Below are positions 32,410-43,108 of a stretch of DNA of 64,000 nucleotides, piece after piece. Where the stretch lies: NCBI GenBank assembly GCA_015956445.1, contig WIUZ02000007.1, forward strand, positions 1,674,001 to 1,738,000, in the 5' to 3' direction. This DNA comes from Thelephora terrestris (taxonomy: Eukaryota > Basidiomycota > Agaricomycetes > Thelephorales > Thelephoraceae). Every line of letters begins with the position of its first letter. Position 1 is the stretch's first letter. The notes beneath the pieces were generated by a model that was not told the DNA's origin, did not search any database, and saw only the letters and a program-made list of their open reading frames with translations. Both the position numbers and the translations under genes were made by a program.

Positions 32410-34272
32410 GCAGGCCCACAACCCTGACAGGGCTCACAACGGCAGCAAGGTCTGCATCAAAAACTTGAGGGTTTCTGAGCAAGTCCATGAAGCTGTTGAG
32501 AAGGCAAGTGTTTGGTGTTAGATTACCTCCCCCCTACTGAAAGGCGTCACTGCCACGTAGGCGTTTTACAGGGAGGCGATCATATGGAAAAGGTTGAGAC
32601 ACCCAAATATTGTTGCTTTCATTGGCGTTTTGGAACATCCCTTGCAACTTGTCTCGGATTGGATGCCCAATGGAACGATAACGGAGTACATCAATAAAAA
32701 TCCGGGTGCAAACCAGGTTGGCCTGGTGAGTCATTCTCCTGTAGTCAGCACTTGACTGACCTCTTTCCTCTCCAAAGCTGTTGGAAGTGGCAGAAAGCCT
32801 CGGCTATCTTCATGCAAATCACACATCGCATGGAGACTTGAAAGGGGCAAGTTCTCACCCTACTTTGTTTTAACCCGCATCATCAACCCTTGACCAGCCC
32901 AACATTCTTGTTGACGACAGTGGTCGTGCCCGTCTGACAAATTTTGGCTTCGCCTCGGTCGTTCGTGGGTTGAGCTCCGTTTTTGTGAGTGAAGTATATG
33001 GATATACTGCCAGGTATGCTGCACCTGAGGTTCTCGAAAGGGGCGATAGAAACACTTGAGAAGCAGACATCTTTGCTTTTGGGATGGTTGTGGTTGAAGT
33101 AAGTCGTTGCACCTTTCTCCACCTAACATTGAGTGTGGAGAGATGCCTGCTCTGCCTGACACTTGAGCCCTATTCAAGGTATTCACAGGAAGTTGTTTGA
33201 TTCTTCGTGAATGGTCAGCGCCTTTTCTCTTCCCGGAACCATCATCACGACTTATTTGTGCCTCCCGCAGCTATAGGAGAAGTACCGCGGGTCGGCTATT
33301 ATTCAGCCTAAGTCCGCCACAACAGGTGAGGACTCTGGCAGTCAAGATCAAAACAACCTTTGATTACGGTAATTATCTACTGGGCATAGTTTGCTGTATG
33401 CAACGTGCACAATCTACACTTCTAAATGTCCTACAGTTACGGCGCCCCTTGGCTTTCCAAGTGCTTACCAACATATCAACAGGGTTTCAGAGGTAATGCC
33501 CCTCACAATCTCTCTCCCCAGCCCTGATCAGTCTATTCAAGGAACTCGCGACAACCAATGAGGGTCTGAAGGGGAAATACTTCGCTGAGCTTTCGCAGTC
33601 GTGTCTTTTCTGGCGTGTAGTACCGGCGTCGTATGAACTTGGGAAGATCATCAGGCGGGGGGACCATCCCCAATCCATCGTCACAAAAGAGACTGAAATT
33701 TGGAAGGGTGTGTACAATGGTGAGGCAGTGACACTCAGGGTCCTCAAGGTGTCCCAAGACAAATCTGGCGTGGAAATGGCCAAAGTAAGCCCAGTGAGGG
33801 GCTCGCTGGTTTCTGTGCTGAAAGATGGCATAGTGATTTTGCAGGGTGGCAATTGTGATGAAGCAGCTCGAACATGTCAACATTCTCCCTTTCTATGGGG
33901 TGTCAACAACCATCTCCGACTTCTCTCTGGTGCATCACGAAAACAGAATTCACTTTCAAGGGCTTAAGGCGAAAGTGACCAAAGTTTCATGCCCATTTTA
34001 GAGCACTCGAAAGTGACCGGGCCTCTTGAAAGTGCTGTCAAAGTGTCCCAAAGGAAGACAAAGCAAACAAAAATCGCCACTCGCCTGTCAAAACATTCAG
34101 TCACTGATTGTCGCTTCAGGTCATCCAATGGATAGTTCAATAGATATATTTCTTTTACACTACACTATATCTATCACAAATAAGTATGGTAACACGCCCT
34201 TCATGAAAATGCGAGTCGCTTGGCGTCCATAAGGAGGACAGTAACGCTGAGATTGGAGACAACGGTAGGAGC

Positions 34273-34635
34273 GTGACCACCCAGGGAAAGATAGTCCACC
34301 ATCCCCAACAACAGGAGCAGCCAATTGTTGATGCACCGGCCAACAGAAAGGCCCAAGGTGAGCACCCCTCGAAGAGGACCCTCGCCTCAACGAAGGTTCT
34401 GGCTATGTTTCCCTGTGCAGCCTCCTCAGAGTCGAACAAGATCTCAGTTGAGCGTGAGTCAACCGGACACACGACATTCACCCACAGCATCACCCTGCCC
34501 TCACAAGTTGACTCGAGCAAGGTGCCTACCAAGTTGGCAGATGGCGCGTTGACATTGAAGATCCCAAAGGCGGAGGAGGATCGAGAAGTGATGCAAATCC
34601 TGGAGAAGTTTGTTGAAGTTGCACGTCAAATATAG
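34273..34635 (+). pseudogene. Hsp20 (small heat shock protein) C-terminal-like fragment inside the TIR element
   Basis: An open frame of 120 codons whose last part reads THSITLPSQVDSSKVPTKL, then DGALTLKIPKAEE. This matches the last strands of the alpha-crystallin domain (LP..VD...I.A...DGVLT..IPK) and its C-terminal extension. The N-terminal ~75 residues (MTTQGKIVHHPQQQEQP...) are not convincingly Hsp20, and the first strands of the domain are missing. So this looks like a captured piece of a host Hsp20 gene rather than a working chaperone. It could also be transcribed as part of the element. Confidence 0.6.
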
Positions 34636-35773
34636 AAAAATTTACTATATACCCTTGGTGTCGTGAGTCCCAGAGGTGCTAGGGATGGGCGAGTGGTTGT
34701 TGCCAGCTGTGGGGAAGGTATTTGTGACTGTGGGGAAACTGGAAAGGTGTTGGGGAGGGAACTGAGCCCCAAATGCAGGACATGCGGGATCCAAAGGGGG
34801 TCATTCCGGGAGGGGTTGGCAACAAACTAAGTGAGGCAACGCACAGGAGGGAGTCTCTCTTGTCATAGCTTCAGCCATTTTTGCGGGGGTCTGTGGGGGA
34901 ATTCGTGTGGCATCCGGAATGGTGAAGCGCTTGGACTGTGAGGGAGTGGATTGCGTGAGAGAGGGAGGGTCGAAGAACTTGAACATTTGAATGTTCGCAC
35001 AGCCCCGGAGTTCCCACACGCACGGTGAACTAGCCACAAAGCCTTCGGAGTCCGAGAGGGCAGAGATGGCAGTTAGAAGGTCGGGTCCTCGGTTTAGAGG
35101 CGCGAGCCTCTAGGAAATCTGCGGGAAGCTAACAAAAGGTGAGAGATAAAGTCGGGAAGAGAACGGGAGAACGGGGCAGAAGGCAATAGGAAAGCCAGGG
35201 CACGAAACTACCAATAGTCAACTAAGGGAAACGTCGGGAAACGTCGGGACGAGATAGTCAGAAATCGGGACACCAGCGGGACACGAGAGACCAGAGGGAC
35301 GACAAGAACGAGGGCGAGACGACGAGGGAACCGAAGGGAGGACCGTAGCAACGCTGCTAGGCCTCAGAAGAGAGAGAGAGAGAGGGAACGCTGCTGAATG
35401 ATTCTTTTGTCTATCGAATACAGGGGCCTTTATATACAATGCTAAGGGCTCTGAGAACGAAGGGAACCAAAGGGAACGAACCAAAATGATGTCAAGAGAC
35501 CTTATGACGAGTCTATGACATAGGGAAGGCGGGGGATCGAAGGGAATGATGAAGGAAAGGAATGTGGTTGAGAAACGAACCAGAGGGAGGTCTGGAGTCG
35601 CAAGCAGGGCGATCGATCGAGACGTGATCGGGACGCAGAGAATGGAGATAGGGAGATGAAAACTAAAGATATAAAACGTACTGAAAAGTCGGGACGCGAT
35701 CGGGACTGATCGGGACGTGATCGGGAGGGAATGTGAAGGAAACAAAGTCCTAGGGATACTAAATGCTAAGAAA

Positions 35774-35837
35774 CGCAGGTCGCAGGTCGCAGGTCTAAGT
35801 CGCAGGTCGCAGGTCTAAGTCGCAGGTCGCAGGTCGA
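35774..35837 (+). repeat. Short tandem repeat (cgcaggt / ctaagt)
   Basis: Seven 7-bp cgcaggt units interspersed with ctaagt, giving a 20-bp higher-order period twice. Lies in the GC-rich part of the TIR element. Too short and too regular to be a CRISPR array, and there are no unique spacers. Confidence 0.85.
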
Positions 35838-37368
35838 AAGGGGAAAACGTCGGGACGTCGTGATGTCGCGAAGGGGGATAAGGAGAGAGGGAAGTGTAGC
35901 GAAGCAAAGGGACAGGCGAGTCCTTGTCGGGACAGTCGAGAATGCTGAGGGAAGTCATCTAGACCTCGCACAGCGGTTGTCGATAGTCGAGAGAAGGTCG
36001 CGATTCCGGATAGTGTCCGAAATACAGTCACGACAACGGACATTGAGTTCGCAATTCACTTTGGTCGCTTTTGGGGCCTTTTCACTAATGAACAACCTTC
36101 GACCTTACTTTCGGTCACTTTTTTTACACTTTGATCGACTTTCCCACTTTACTAAAAAACTGTTTTCGTGATGTGTTTCCCTTGTACAAAAACGGCACTA
36201 TAAGACAGCACCTAGAGAAGAATCCAGGTATACATTGATACGACTTGGTGAGTACTTTCGGGCTAACCTTGTATACCCAACGCTCACCTGAAACTTACGA
36301 ACAGTTATCTGGCATGGCCAAAGGGTTACGTTTCCTGCATTCCAATGAAGTGGTCCAAGGTTCTTTGCGTCCAGTACGTAATGATTTGCTGTTGTTGATG
36401 AAGTTTAACGCCATGAGCAGAACCACATATTCATCGACAACGAGGGTAATGCTCGATTAGCTATAGACTCGCATCAGACTGCAAGCCTTGGTCGTCCAAG
36501 TACTCCCAAAGATGTCAGCTATGTAGCACCAGAAGCTCGAAAGTCCCTGATAATGATGACGGAGAGCGACGTATACGGAGTGGCCATACTCGTTTACCAG
36601 GTGAGATCCTAACGATCCATACCATCTGGCCTGACCAGAACATTTCATGTTGGACCCCAGGTTTTAGTAACGGGGATAGCACCGCACTGGGAGTGTCCCG
36701 CTGCCGAGTCGTCAGTTCCTGAAGTGGCAGAGGGAGCTCCTGCGCGACCTCATGGGACGTTTGAGGATCTGACCTGGCAGCTCCTTGGGGAATGCTGGAG
36801 CAGGACTCCTCAGAAACGTCCACGGATCGACGAAGTCTACCGCACCCTCAATTCACTTCCCAAAGTCATCCACACTCCTCGCAGGCCGTTTGTGATCGGA
36901 ACGTTGCCGAGGATGCTGGAGCTGCATGTTCACAGCATCAAGTTTGCGAAAGAGCCCAGTCAACAGTACTCTTATGTCAGGTTCAAGTACGGAAACAAAA
37001 AGTACACGACTTTCCCGACAAATGTTAAAAACGATTGGGGTGAACACACGTGGTTTGCGCTTCGTTCATTTCAAACCCTACCGCTGCCGCTAAATCCTGT
37101 CACACAGGAACCGTCGGGAAACGTGGGTGATACAAACAGATGAAGAACAATTGGTTTCCATAGAAGTGCTCAAGCGACCAGGTCCATTAAAGAAGGTTCA
37201 CGCGACCGGAAATTTCTCCGTAAGTTTGTAACCCGCCCGTGACCGCGAACATTGTTGAGGATCCACGTCTTCTAGTTCATGAACAGCACCAACAAGCAAT
37301 TCGTGGTGCTCCCCGTTACACTGACCCGCGACCATGTGTCCGTCAAGATTTTAATGACAGCAATGTAG

Positions 37369-39239
37369 TCAGCTATCTGTGTCCCCTTAGCAGAATTTTT
37401 GCCATGGCCTCTCCAATGATCATTCTACAAATCTCGTTCAATGCCATCAACGCTGGTTTATCATGTACAGGGCAATATCTCTGTTACGAACGATGAGGAT
37501 CAGGCGTACCTCCTAGTTGCCATATATATGAGCCGATAGTCTGCTTGGGTAACTCGATTCTATCTACCACATGCACAAACCTCTGTTACGAAGTCGTCCA
37601 GTGAATTTTGACTACGTTTGGGTGGTTTACGATGGCAGATAATATCCATCAATGCACGTCATAATCTTGGGCCTTCCTGTCTTTAGTATTGGTTCCGAAC
37701 TCGTCCTTCCCAGAGAGTGCTATTCGGAGAAGAAGAACTCTAGAGACACGGCCGACTGCGCCGAGGATCCATTGGTAATCACCCGGACTTGGAAGTCGGT
37801 GCAATGGTGATGGGTACTCGCGAACGGTTTCGTTCGGTGATGTCATCGGCTCAACCCAAGATCTGCGACATAGACGGGTGTGTTATCCAGAACCACGGGA
37901 CCGTACAGACAAATATGGCAGAAGCCGCCAATCCCAGGTAGGATCATGTGGAGAGTACGATAGAGCGTGGATTCCACAGGTAACCCACCAGGGAGCTCGT
38001 GCTGATTCCCCATACATCCAGCAAGTTTACGGGCCAAGGTTTACTTTCACTTGCCAGCATATTACTGGGAGACTTTCAGTCACGGTTGAATGTTAAAATG
38101 TCGTTGTGGCACCCGAGGGCGAGTTGTGCCACTGCTACTCAATGCGGACTTTCAATTCCGCATGAAGCATACGGTCAAACTGGGACTGAAGATGAGATCT
38201 AGGACAACCGGTTCTGGACGGACTTCTCCGACCACCTTGCAGAGCTCGTATGCGCGCATACCTAAGAGAAATGTCGTGATGGCCGGCCATCGCAAGAGAA
38301 ATGTAATTGAACGAACCTTCGCCACTCCAGCTGTCAACCCGGATACATCAATCGGTCGTGGAGTTCCGAACTCCTAAGTTAGATACCGAGGGTGCCTTGT
38401 GGATCCCGCGGCCCCCACGTGAGGGAACTCGATCGGCTGTTAGGCTGTTAAACCCGTGTGCGTGGCGAAATGGGGGGAAAAAGGAGGGAAACCCTGAAAG
38501 GACGCAATTAGCTCTTGAACATGTTGGCGTGCATGTATTTCCAGCAACAGGGCAAGGCGGTGTTTGCTTTCCCGTGTTTCAGTGAAGGAAAGGAGTCCTC
38601 TGGACGCGGGTTCGGTTTGGGCATCGAGGCCAAAAGTCGATTGGAGTTAGAGAGCCTCAGACCATCATAGTCCACCGTCCGCCCTGGTCGACTGGGGGGG
38701 CCGTTGCCTCGTCACAGAGCTGATTCCGACACCTTACTAGGCTGGAACCCTGCCTCAAGCTCAGAGGAGAGGGTTGAGATTCACCATGAACCCGTAAAAA
38801 TTTCCTTCGATCAGAGCAGATCAAGTGAGGGTGACCAATTGTTCGAGGGTTGCTTGTGCGAAGCGGCCACTGCGTCTGCGGCGTGCTATACGTTGACCCT
38901 TCAAGCTTCAACCAACGAAATGTCAGATATGCGAGGCATTGGAGTCGCGAGTAACACACACCGTGATCAGAACTTCGCACCCACTGGACACCGCACCTGG
39001 CAGCCTCACGTCCAGATCGTCAAACGCCCCCGTGTACTCTCAGAACTTGTACACTAACGATTTGTGCCTGTCACGACGGGGGCTCGGAAAACGTTGAAGG
39101 CAGGGATCAGCTCGTGGTTTGGTCAGGATCGAGAGGGTGGCCAGTGCTGGAATCTGGATTGGAGTGAACTGGCTGGAAAAGGCGGCGGCATCCTAGGTGA
39201 CGATGGAAGAGGGATACAGCTACAAAGAGGGAAGAGAGG
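37369..39239. other. Spacer with decayed kinase pieces
   Basis: At about 37590-37700 (plus) a stretch matches the minus strand of 62500-62600 (shared CTTGGGCCTTCCTGTCTTT), the sequence that follows a kinase-family C-lobe there. At about 37845-37905 (minus) DNTPVYVADLGLSR resembles the DFG strand of a kinase (DLG variant). No full frame exists. Between 38100 and 39240 I see short frames only. Confidence 0.35.
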
Positions 39240-39790
39240 GTCGACATTTGGGGTGTCGAACGTCCAAGTCAGACTTTCACGCGTCGCCTGGGACGGAAAA
39301 GGGGAGCGTACGTACATGTGGGATGCGGCCCCATGGCCTGATGCTATTCTGGTCGCCTCCTGTCGTCGCGTCACTCAGACTACAAACTGAGATACTAACC
39401 ACAGTATTTCCAAGGTCATAGAAATGATTCAGAGCGTCAGATTGGGAGTTACAGTGTTCAATGCGATGAGGATACTGAGGTGTCCAGAAAATTTCGGGAA
39501 ATTCGAGGAAAGCGAGACTTTTCATCATCATCGCAAACGTCGACGCGGATGTCCAACTCACTGATCGCGGATGGAAGGCAGCCTCAAGGTCGCGGGTGGG
39601 GCTGCGTCTCATGACGACGACCCCATGCTTAGGATGTGAGGAGACCGTATACTCTAGTTATTCATACTTATAGTACTTCGTGGCGGCATGCCAATTGCAG
39701 CGCCAGGCTGCCACGAGATACCCGTCCCTTGCCCTCAACACTCATTGCAATTGCGCTGCCCATCAAACTCTGGAAGTGGAATCGCCCACG

Positions 39791-41158
39791 ATGTCCACTG
39801 CAAAATTCTTAAAACGCCTATATTCACTTGATACTTCTTCTCCTGATTCCTTGCGCTGCCTCTACTGCTTGTTCCGAAATGATGATGAAGAACAGTATTT
39901 GACTACTCTTCAAGGATCAGAGTTGACTCGCCTCATCGTTTTCCTTGACAGGGTGCGTTCCTACTTTTTGGCTTCCTTCCAGCTTACAGGGCAGATTGTG
40001 CACAGATCCTTGATTCCACTCCAACTACTGACGACGTTTTCCGACGATGCCTACACAAACTACGAACCATTTGTGGCCATCATGCGATCCTGCCATCTTC
40101 GCATACAATTTCGGGCAAGCTCGCCCGAGTTGGTGATCACCCGGTCAACTTCGGCGGTTTTTCTGATGTATGGAAAGGCTCTCACAACGACCGCGATGTC
40201 TGCATCAAGTACCTGAGGCTTCCTGAGCAAACTCGTGAGGTTGTTGAGAAGGTGAGTATTGTGTATTGGCTTATCTACCGAAAGTTGCTATCATGATCAT
40301 CGCGTAGTCGGTTTACAAGGAGGCGATCACGTGGAAAAGGTTGAAACATCCAAATTTTGTTGCTTTTATTGGTGTTACGCGAAATCCCTTGCAAATTATC
40401 TCGGACTGGATGCCAAATGGAACCTTAAGGGAATATGTCAACAACAACCCGGGCGCAAACCGGGTTGGCTTGGTGAATTTCTCCTCTCCAACAAGTGATC
40501 TACCGACAACTTATACTTTCAAGTTGTTGGATGTGGCAGAGGGTCTCGACTACCTCCATGCAAACCACACAACGCATGGAGACCTGAAAGGGGCAGGTCC
40601 TCTTTCTACTTTACTTTGGCCTGCATCAATGACTCTTGAATAGCCTAACATTCTCGTTGACTATACCGGTCGTGCCTGTCTGGCGGACTTTGGCTTCGCT
40701 TCAGTTGTTCGTGGGTTAACCTCCATTCCCGTGACAGAAGTACAGGGATACACCGCAAGGTGGGCCGCACCGGAGGTTCTTGGGAACGGCGATAAAAACA
40801 CTCGAGAAGCAGACGTGTTTTCTTTTGGGATGGTTGTGGTGGAGGTCAGTCGTCGCGCCTCGTTGCACCTGGCGTTGGATGTGGAGTGATAGATGGTCTA
40901 CCTGACACTTAGTCTCTATTCAAGGTCTTCACAGGAACGTGTCCTTTCAGCGAGTTCACGGCCAACTTCACTATTTCGAAGATTATGGACGGTGAACGGC
41001 CAGATCGTCCGCAAGAACCGGGTTTAACAGACTCAGTATGGGACATAACACGTACTTGTTGGAGCCAAGACCCTGGCCACCGGCCCACGATGCCGCAAGT
41101 GGTTGGGATTTTTCGCGAATGGCCAGTAAACTTTCTCTTGACGAGACCGCCATCATGA
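39791..41158 (+). CDS. Kinase domain of copy III (active-looking)
   Basis: The start at 39791 gives MSTAKFLKRLYSLD, a helical pre-kinase region, a 53-nt intron, then ILDSTPTTDDVFRR, LPSSHTISGKLARVG, GGFSDVWKG, DVCIKYLRL (beta-3 Lys) and donor GTGAGT. Following exons give ITWKRLKHPNFVAF, MPNGTLREYV, YLHANHTTHGDLKG, CLADFGFAS, WAAPEVL, EADVFSFGMVVVE, CPFSEFT and a C-lobe ending WPVNFLLTRPPS, TGA 41156. The HGDLKG loop and DFG are complete. In copies I and II an intron starting after EWP joins this domain to a pseudokinase through an acceptor CTATAG. Here that acceptor is CTATAT (41179-41184), so read-through to the second half is doubtful and I place the end at the retained-intron stop. Confidence 0.75.
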
Positions 41159-41340
41159 CACACATTCGCCTCCTGCAGCTATATGACATATGCTGAAGAC
41201 CTACAGCTATCCAGCCTAAGTCGACCGCAACCGGTAAAGAGAGCAGTGAGCGCAAAAGATGTTGACTGCGGTACTTATCCACTTTCCACAGTTCGCTGCC
41301 CGTGACATGGACAGTCCACATCTCTAACCTTCCTACAGCT

Positions 41341-43108
41341 ATGATGCCCCTCGGCTTCCCAAGCGATTATCGGCGCATCAACGAGCTTTCATGGGTAACC
41401 CCATTCACTATGTCTCCTCCCGGCTCTGATTATCCTGTTCAAGGAACTCACGAACAGAAAGGAAGGGTTGAAGGGGGAACGTTATATCGAACTCTTGCAG
41501 TTGTGTACTCTCTGGCACACAGTCCCAACGTCATATGAACTTCCGGGTGTTGTGAAGCAAGGAGACCGCGCCCTACACGCCTCCATGATGACCGAGATTT
41601 GGGAGGGAATGTGTGGTGGTAAGGTGGTGGCGCTCAAGGTTCTTAGGTTACACAAAGGCAAAGTTAATAGTGATGCCGAGGCGCACAAGGATCTCGGACT
41701 TCCCGAACATTACCCTGACATGGCCAAACAGGTAAGCATGTTGTATGACCCCAAGCAGGGGGCTCGTTTGTCGTTGTGCTGACGGATGTTGTAGCGGTTT
41801 TGCGCGGCAGCAGTCATGATGAAGCAGATTGAACATGCCAACATTCTCCCTTTCTACGGGGTGTCAACGACCGCCTCCAGCTTCTCCCTGGTTTTCCCTT
41901 GTTACCAAAACGGCAACATCGATCAATATCTGGAGAAGAATCCTGATGTAGATCGATATGACTTGGCCAGTGTATCCAATCTGACCGTTTTCCAACAACG
42001 CTCACGTGAACCTCACATACAGATATTGGGTGCGGCCACAGGGTTGAGGTTCCTACACTCTAATGGAAAGTTTCACGGCGCTTTTCGGCCAGTACGTGAG
42101 ACTTTGTTGTCATCGACGAAGCTCAATACCCTGAACAGGATCACATACTAATCGACGACAACGGCAATGCCCGATTAGAGATTGCCATACCTGACATGCC
42201 AAATGTCGCCATATCTCCAAGGTCATTAGACCTCGCATCTCGCTCGCAATACCCTGTACTCGGACTCGAGGACTTCCCTTACGGGGTACCAGAAACCAAG
42301 TCAATGAACGGCGACGTGTATGAACTGGCCATAGTCATCTACGAGGTGAACTGCTACAAATTCAAACCATCTTGCCCGAGAACCAAAACCCACATCGGCT
42401 TCCCAGGTTCTGACAGGGATACACACGTACTGGGAGGGAGGTGATCACGACCAGGAATTTCCGGTGATGCCCGTGCGCCCCCCTGGAGCGTTTGATGACC
42501 TTTTCTGGGGGCTTCTTGCGAAATGCTGGAGGAGGAGGCCTATGGAACGCCCACACATGTATGAAGTCTATGGCACAGTCAAATCGCGTCCCAAAGTCAA
42601 ACGCGCTCCTTGGGGGCGGTTCGAGGGCCCAGAGTCTCGGAATGAATATGAGTTGCATATTCACGGGATCAAATTTCGAAACGGCCGGCCACCTTCGCAG
42701 GAATTCTATGTCAAGTTCAAGTACGGAGAAAAAGGCTACACGACTTCTCTGACAATTTTTCAAAATGATTGGGGTGAATATACATGGTTTGTGCTCCATC
42801 CATTTTAACTCTCGCTGCTACAGCTAAGTCTCCACCCAGGGACAGCCCGCAAAACCTGGTGATAAAACACACCGGCCGGTCTGCTGTTTTGGTGGAGGTA
42901 TCCTTGGTAATGGTCGTACGGAGTGGTTTACGCAAGAGCGAGAAAGTTTACGCGATAGGAATTTCGTCCGTAAGTCTATAACCACTCTGTGACGCGAACA
43001 CTGTTGACCATTCGCGTACAGTTCCTGCCAAACCAGCACATCATAGTTTATCTCACAGACGAGCGCATGGTATTGGCGAAGGTCTTGATATTGGTGACAG
43101 CAACGTAG
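41341..43108 (+). CDS. Pseudokinase plus C2-like half of copy III
   Basis: In the ancestral arrangement this is the second half of one gene with 39791-41158. From ATG 41341 it reads MMPLGFPSDYRRINELSW. A 49-nt intron (GTAACC...TTCAAG) gives ELTNRKEGLKGERYIELL, then VVALKVLRLHKG, MKQIEHANILPFYG, HGAFRP for the catalytic loop (no Asp), LEIAIPD at the DFG site, SMNGDVYELAIVIYE and CWRRRPMERPHMYEV. So it is a pseudokinase. The C2-like end has ELHIHGIKFRNG, QEFYVKFKYGEKGYTT and NDWGEYTW, spliced to DSPQNLVIKHTGRSAVLVEV and finally HIIVYLTDERMVLAKV, ending at TAG 43106. Whether it is made separately or fused to the kinase needs transcript data. Confidence 0.65.

Larger units (their letters stand above)
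30118..32429. mobile_element. 2.3-kb two-gene mobile element, copy 2 (TSD GGGCT)
   Basis: Begins TGTCACGAATGCGTGACA and ends CCCTGACA; GGGCT at 30113-30117 is repeated at 32430-32434. The empty site is known from copies I and III of the kinase gene (GGAAAGGC / CTCACAAC), so the insertion point inside the kinase P-loop exon is exact. 2312 bp, collinear with 25990-28294 end to end. Same two divergent genes, same TATA boxes, 5'-UTR intron and motif cluster. Divergence between the copies is clearly visible, so they are not one recent burst. Confidence 0.9.
33933..36173. mobile_element. 2.2-kb TIR element with 14-bp ends, no transposase seen
   Basis: Perfect terminal inverted repeats CATCACGAAAACAG (33933-33946 and 36160-36173), flanked by TG on both sides (33931-33932, 36174-36175). 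The empty site is known from kinase copies I and III. Subterminal regions carry many AAAGTG/CACTTT motifs in opposite orientation (about 33950-34050 and 36050-36155), as expected for transposase binding sites. Inside are an Hsp20-like fragment (34273-34635), a GC-rich stretch full of TCGGGACG motifs (35150-35960), a TATA-like box on the minus strand (rc of cctttatatac near 35430) and a short tandem repeat. Apparently non-autonomous. Confidence 0.8.
29755..37368 (+). pseudogene. Tandem kinase-pseudokinase-C2 gene, copy II, heavily broken
   Basis: Remnant exons in order: the pre-kinase helix region (QGLELIRLVDFLDE; the start ATG reads ATC here), TYTISGDLSRLNEQPVD and FGGFSDVWEG, then the 2.3-kb element. 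After it come the remains of domain 1 with HGDLKG, but DFG is NFG (RLTNFGFAS) and ACTCGA is ACTTGA, a stop, before EADIFAFG. A deletion of about 140 bp between two GGAAG motifs removes most of the C-lobe end. The linker keeps the ancestral acceptor CTATAG (33271-33276) and reads EKYRGSAIIQPKSATT. Domain 2 is split by a 2.2-kb element, then continues YKNGTIRQHLEKNPG, VQGSLRP (catalytic loop gone), ESDVYGVAILVYQ, ECWSRTPQKRPRIDEV. The C2-like end (ELHVHSIKF to ILMTAM, TAG 37366) is complete. Confidence 0.85.

Noticed and set aside
25990-32429. Reading the two 2.3-kb elements as the pair of LTRs of one retrotransposon
   Set aside because: Each has its own different 5-bp target duplication, and the DNA between them is kinase copy II, not gag-pol. 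They are independent insertions.
35218-35745. 175-codon minus-strand open frame in the TIR element
   Set aside because: Composition is driven by the TCGGGACG-type repeats on the other strand (Ser/Pro/Arg/Phe bias). It has no domain, and its frame crosses a TATA-like box.
35774-35837. CRISPR-like tandem repeat
   Set aside because: Units are 7 bp with no unique spacers, inside a eukaryotic transposable element; an ordinary short tandem repeat.
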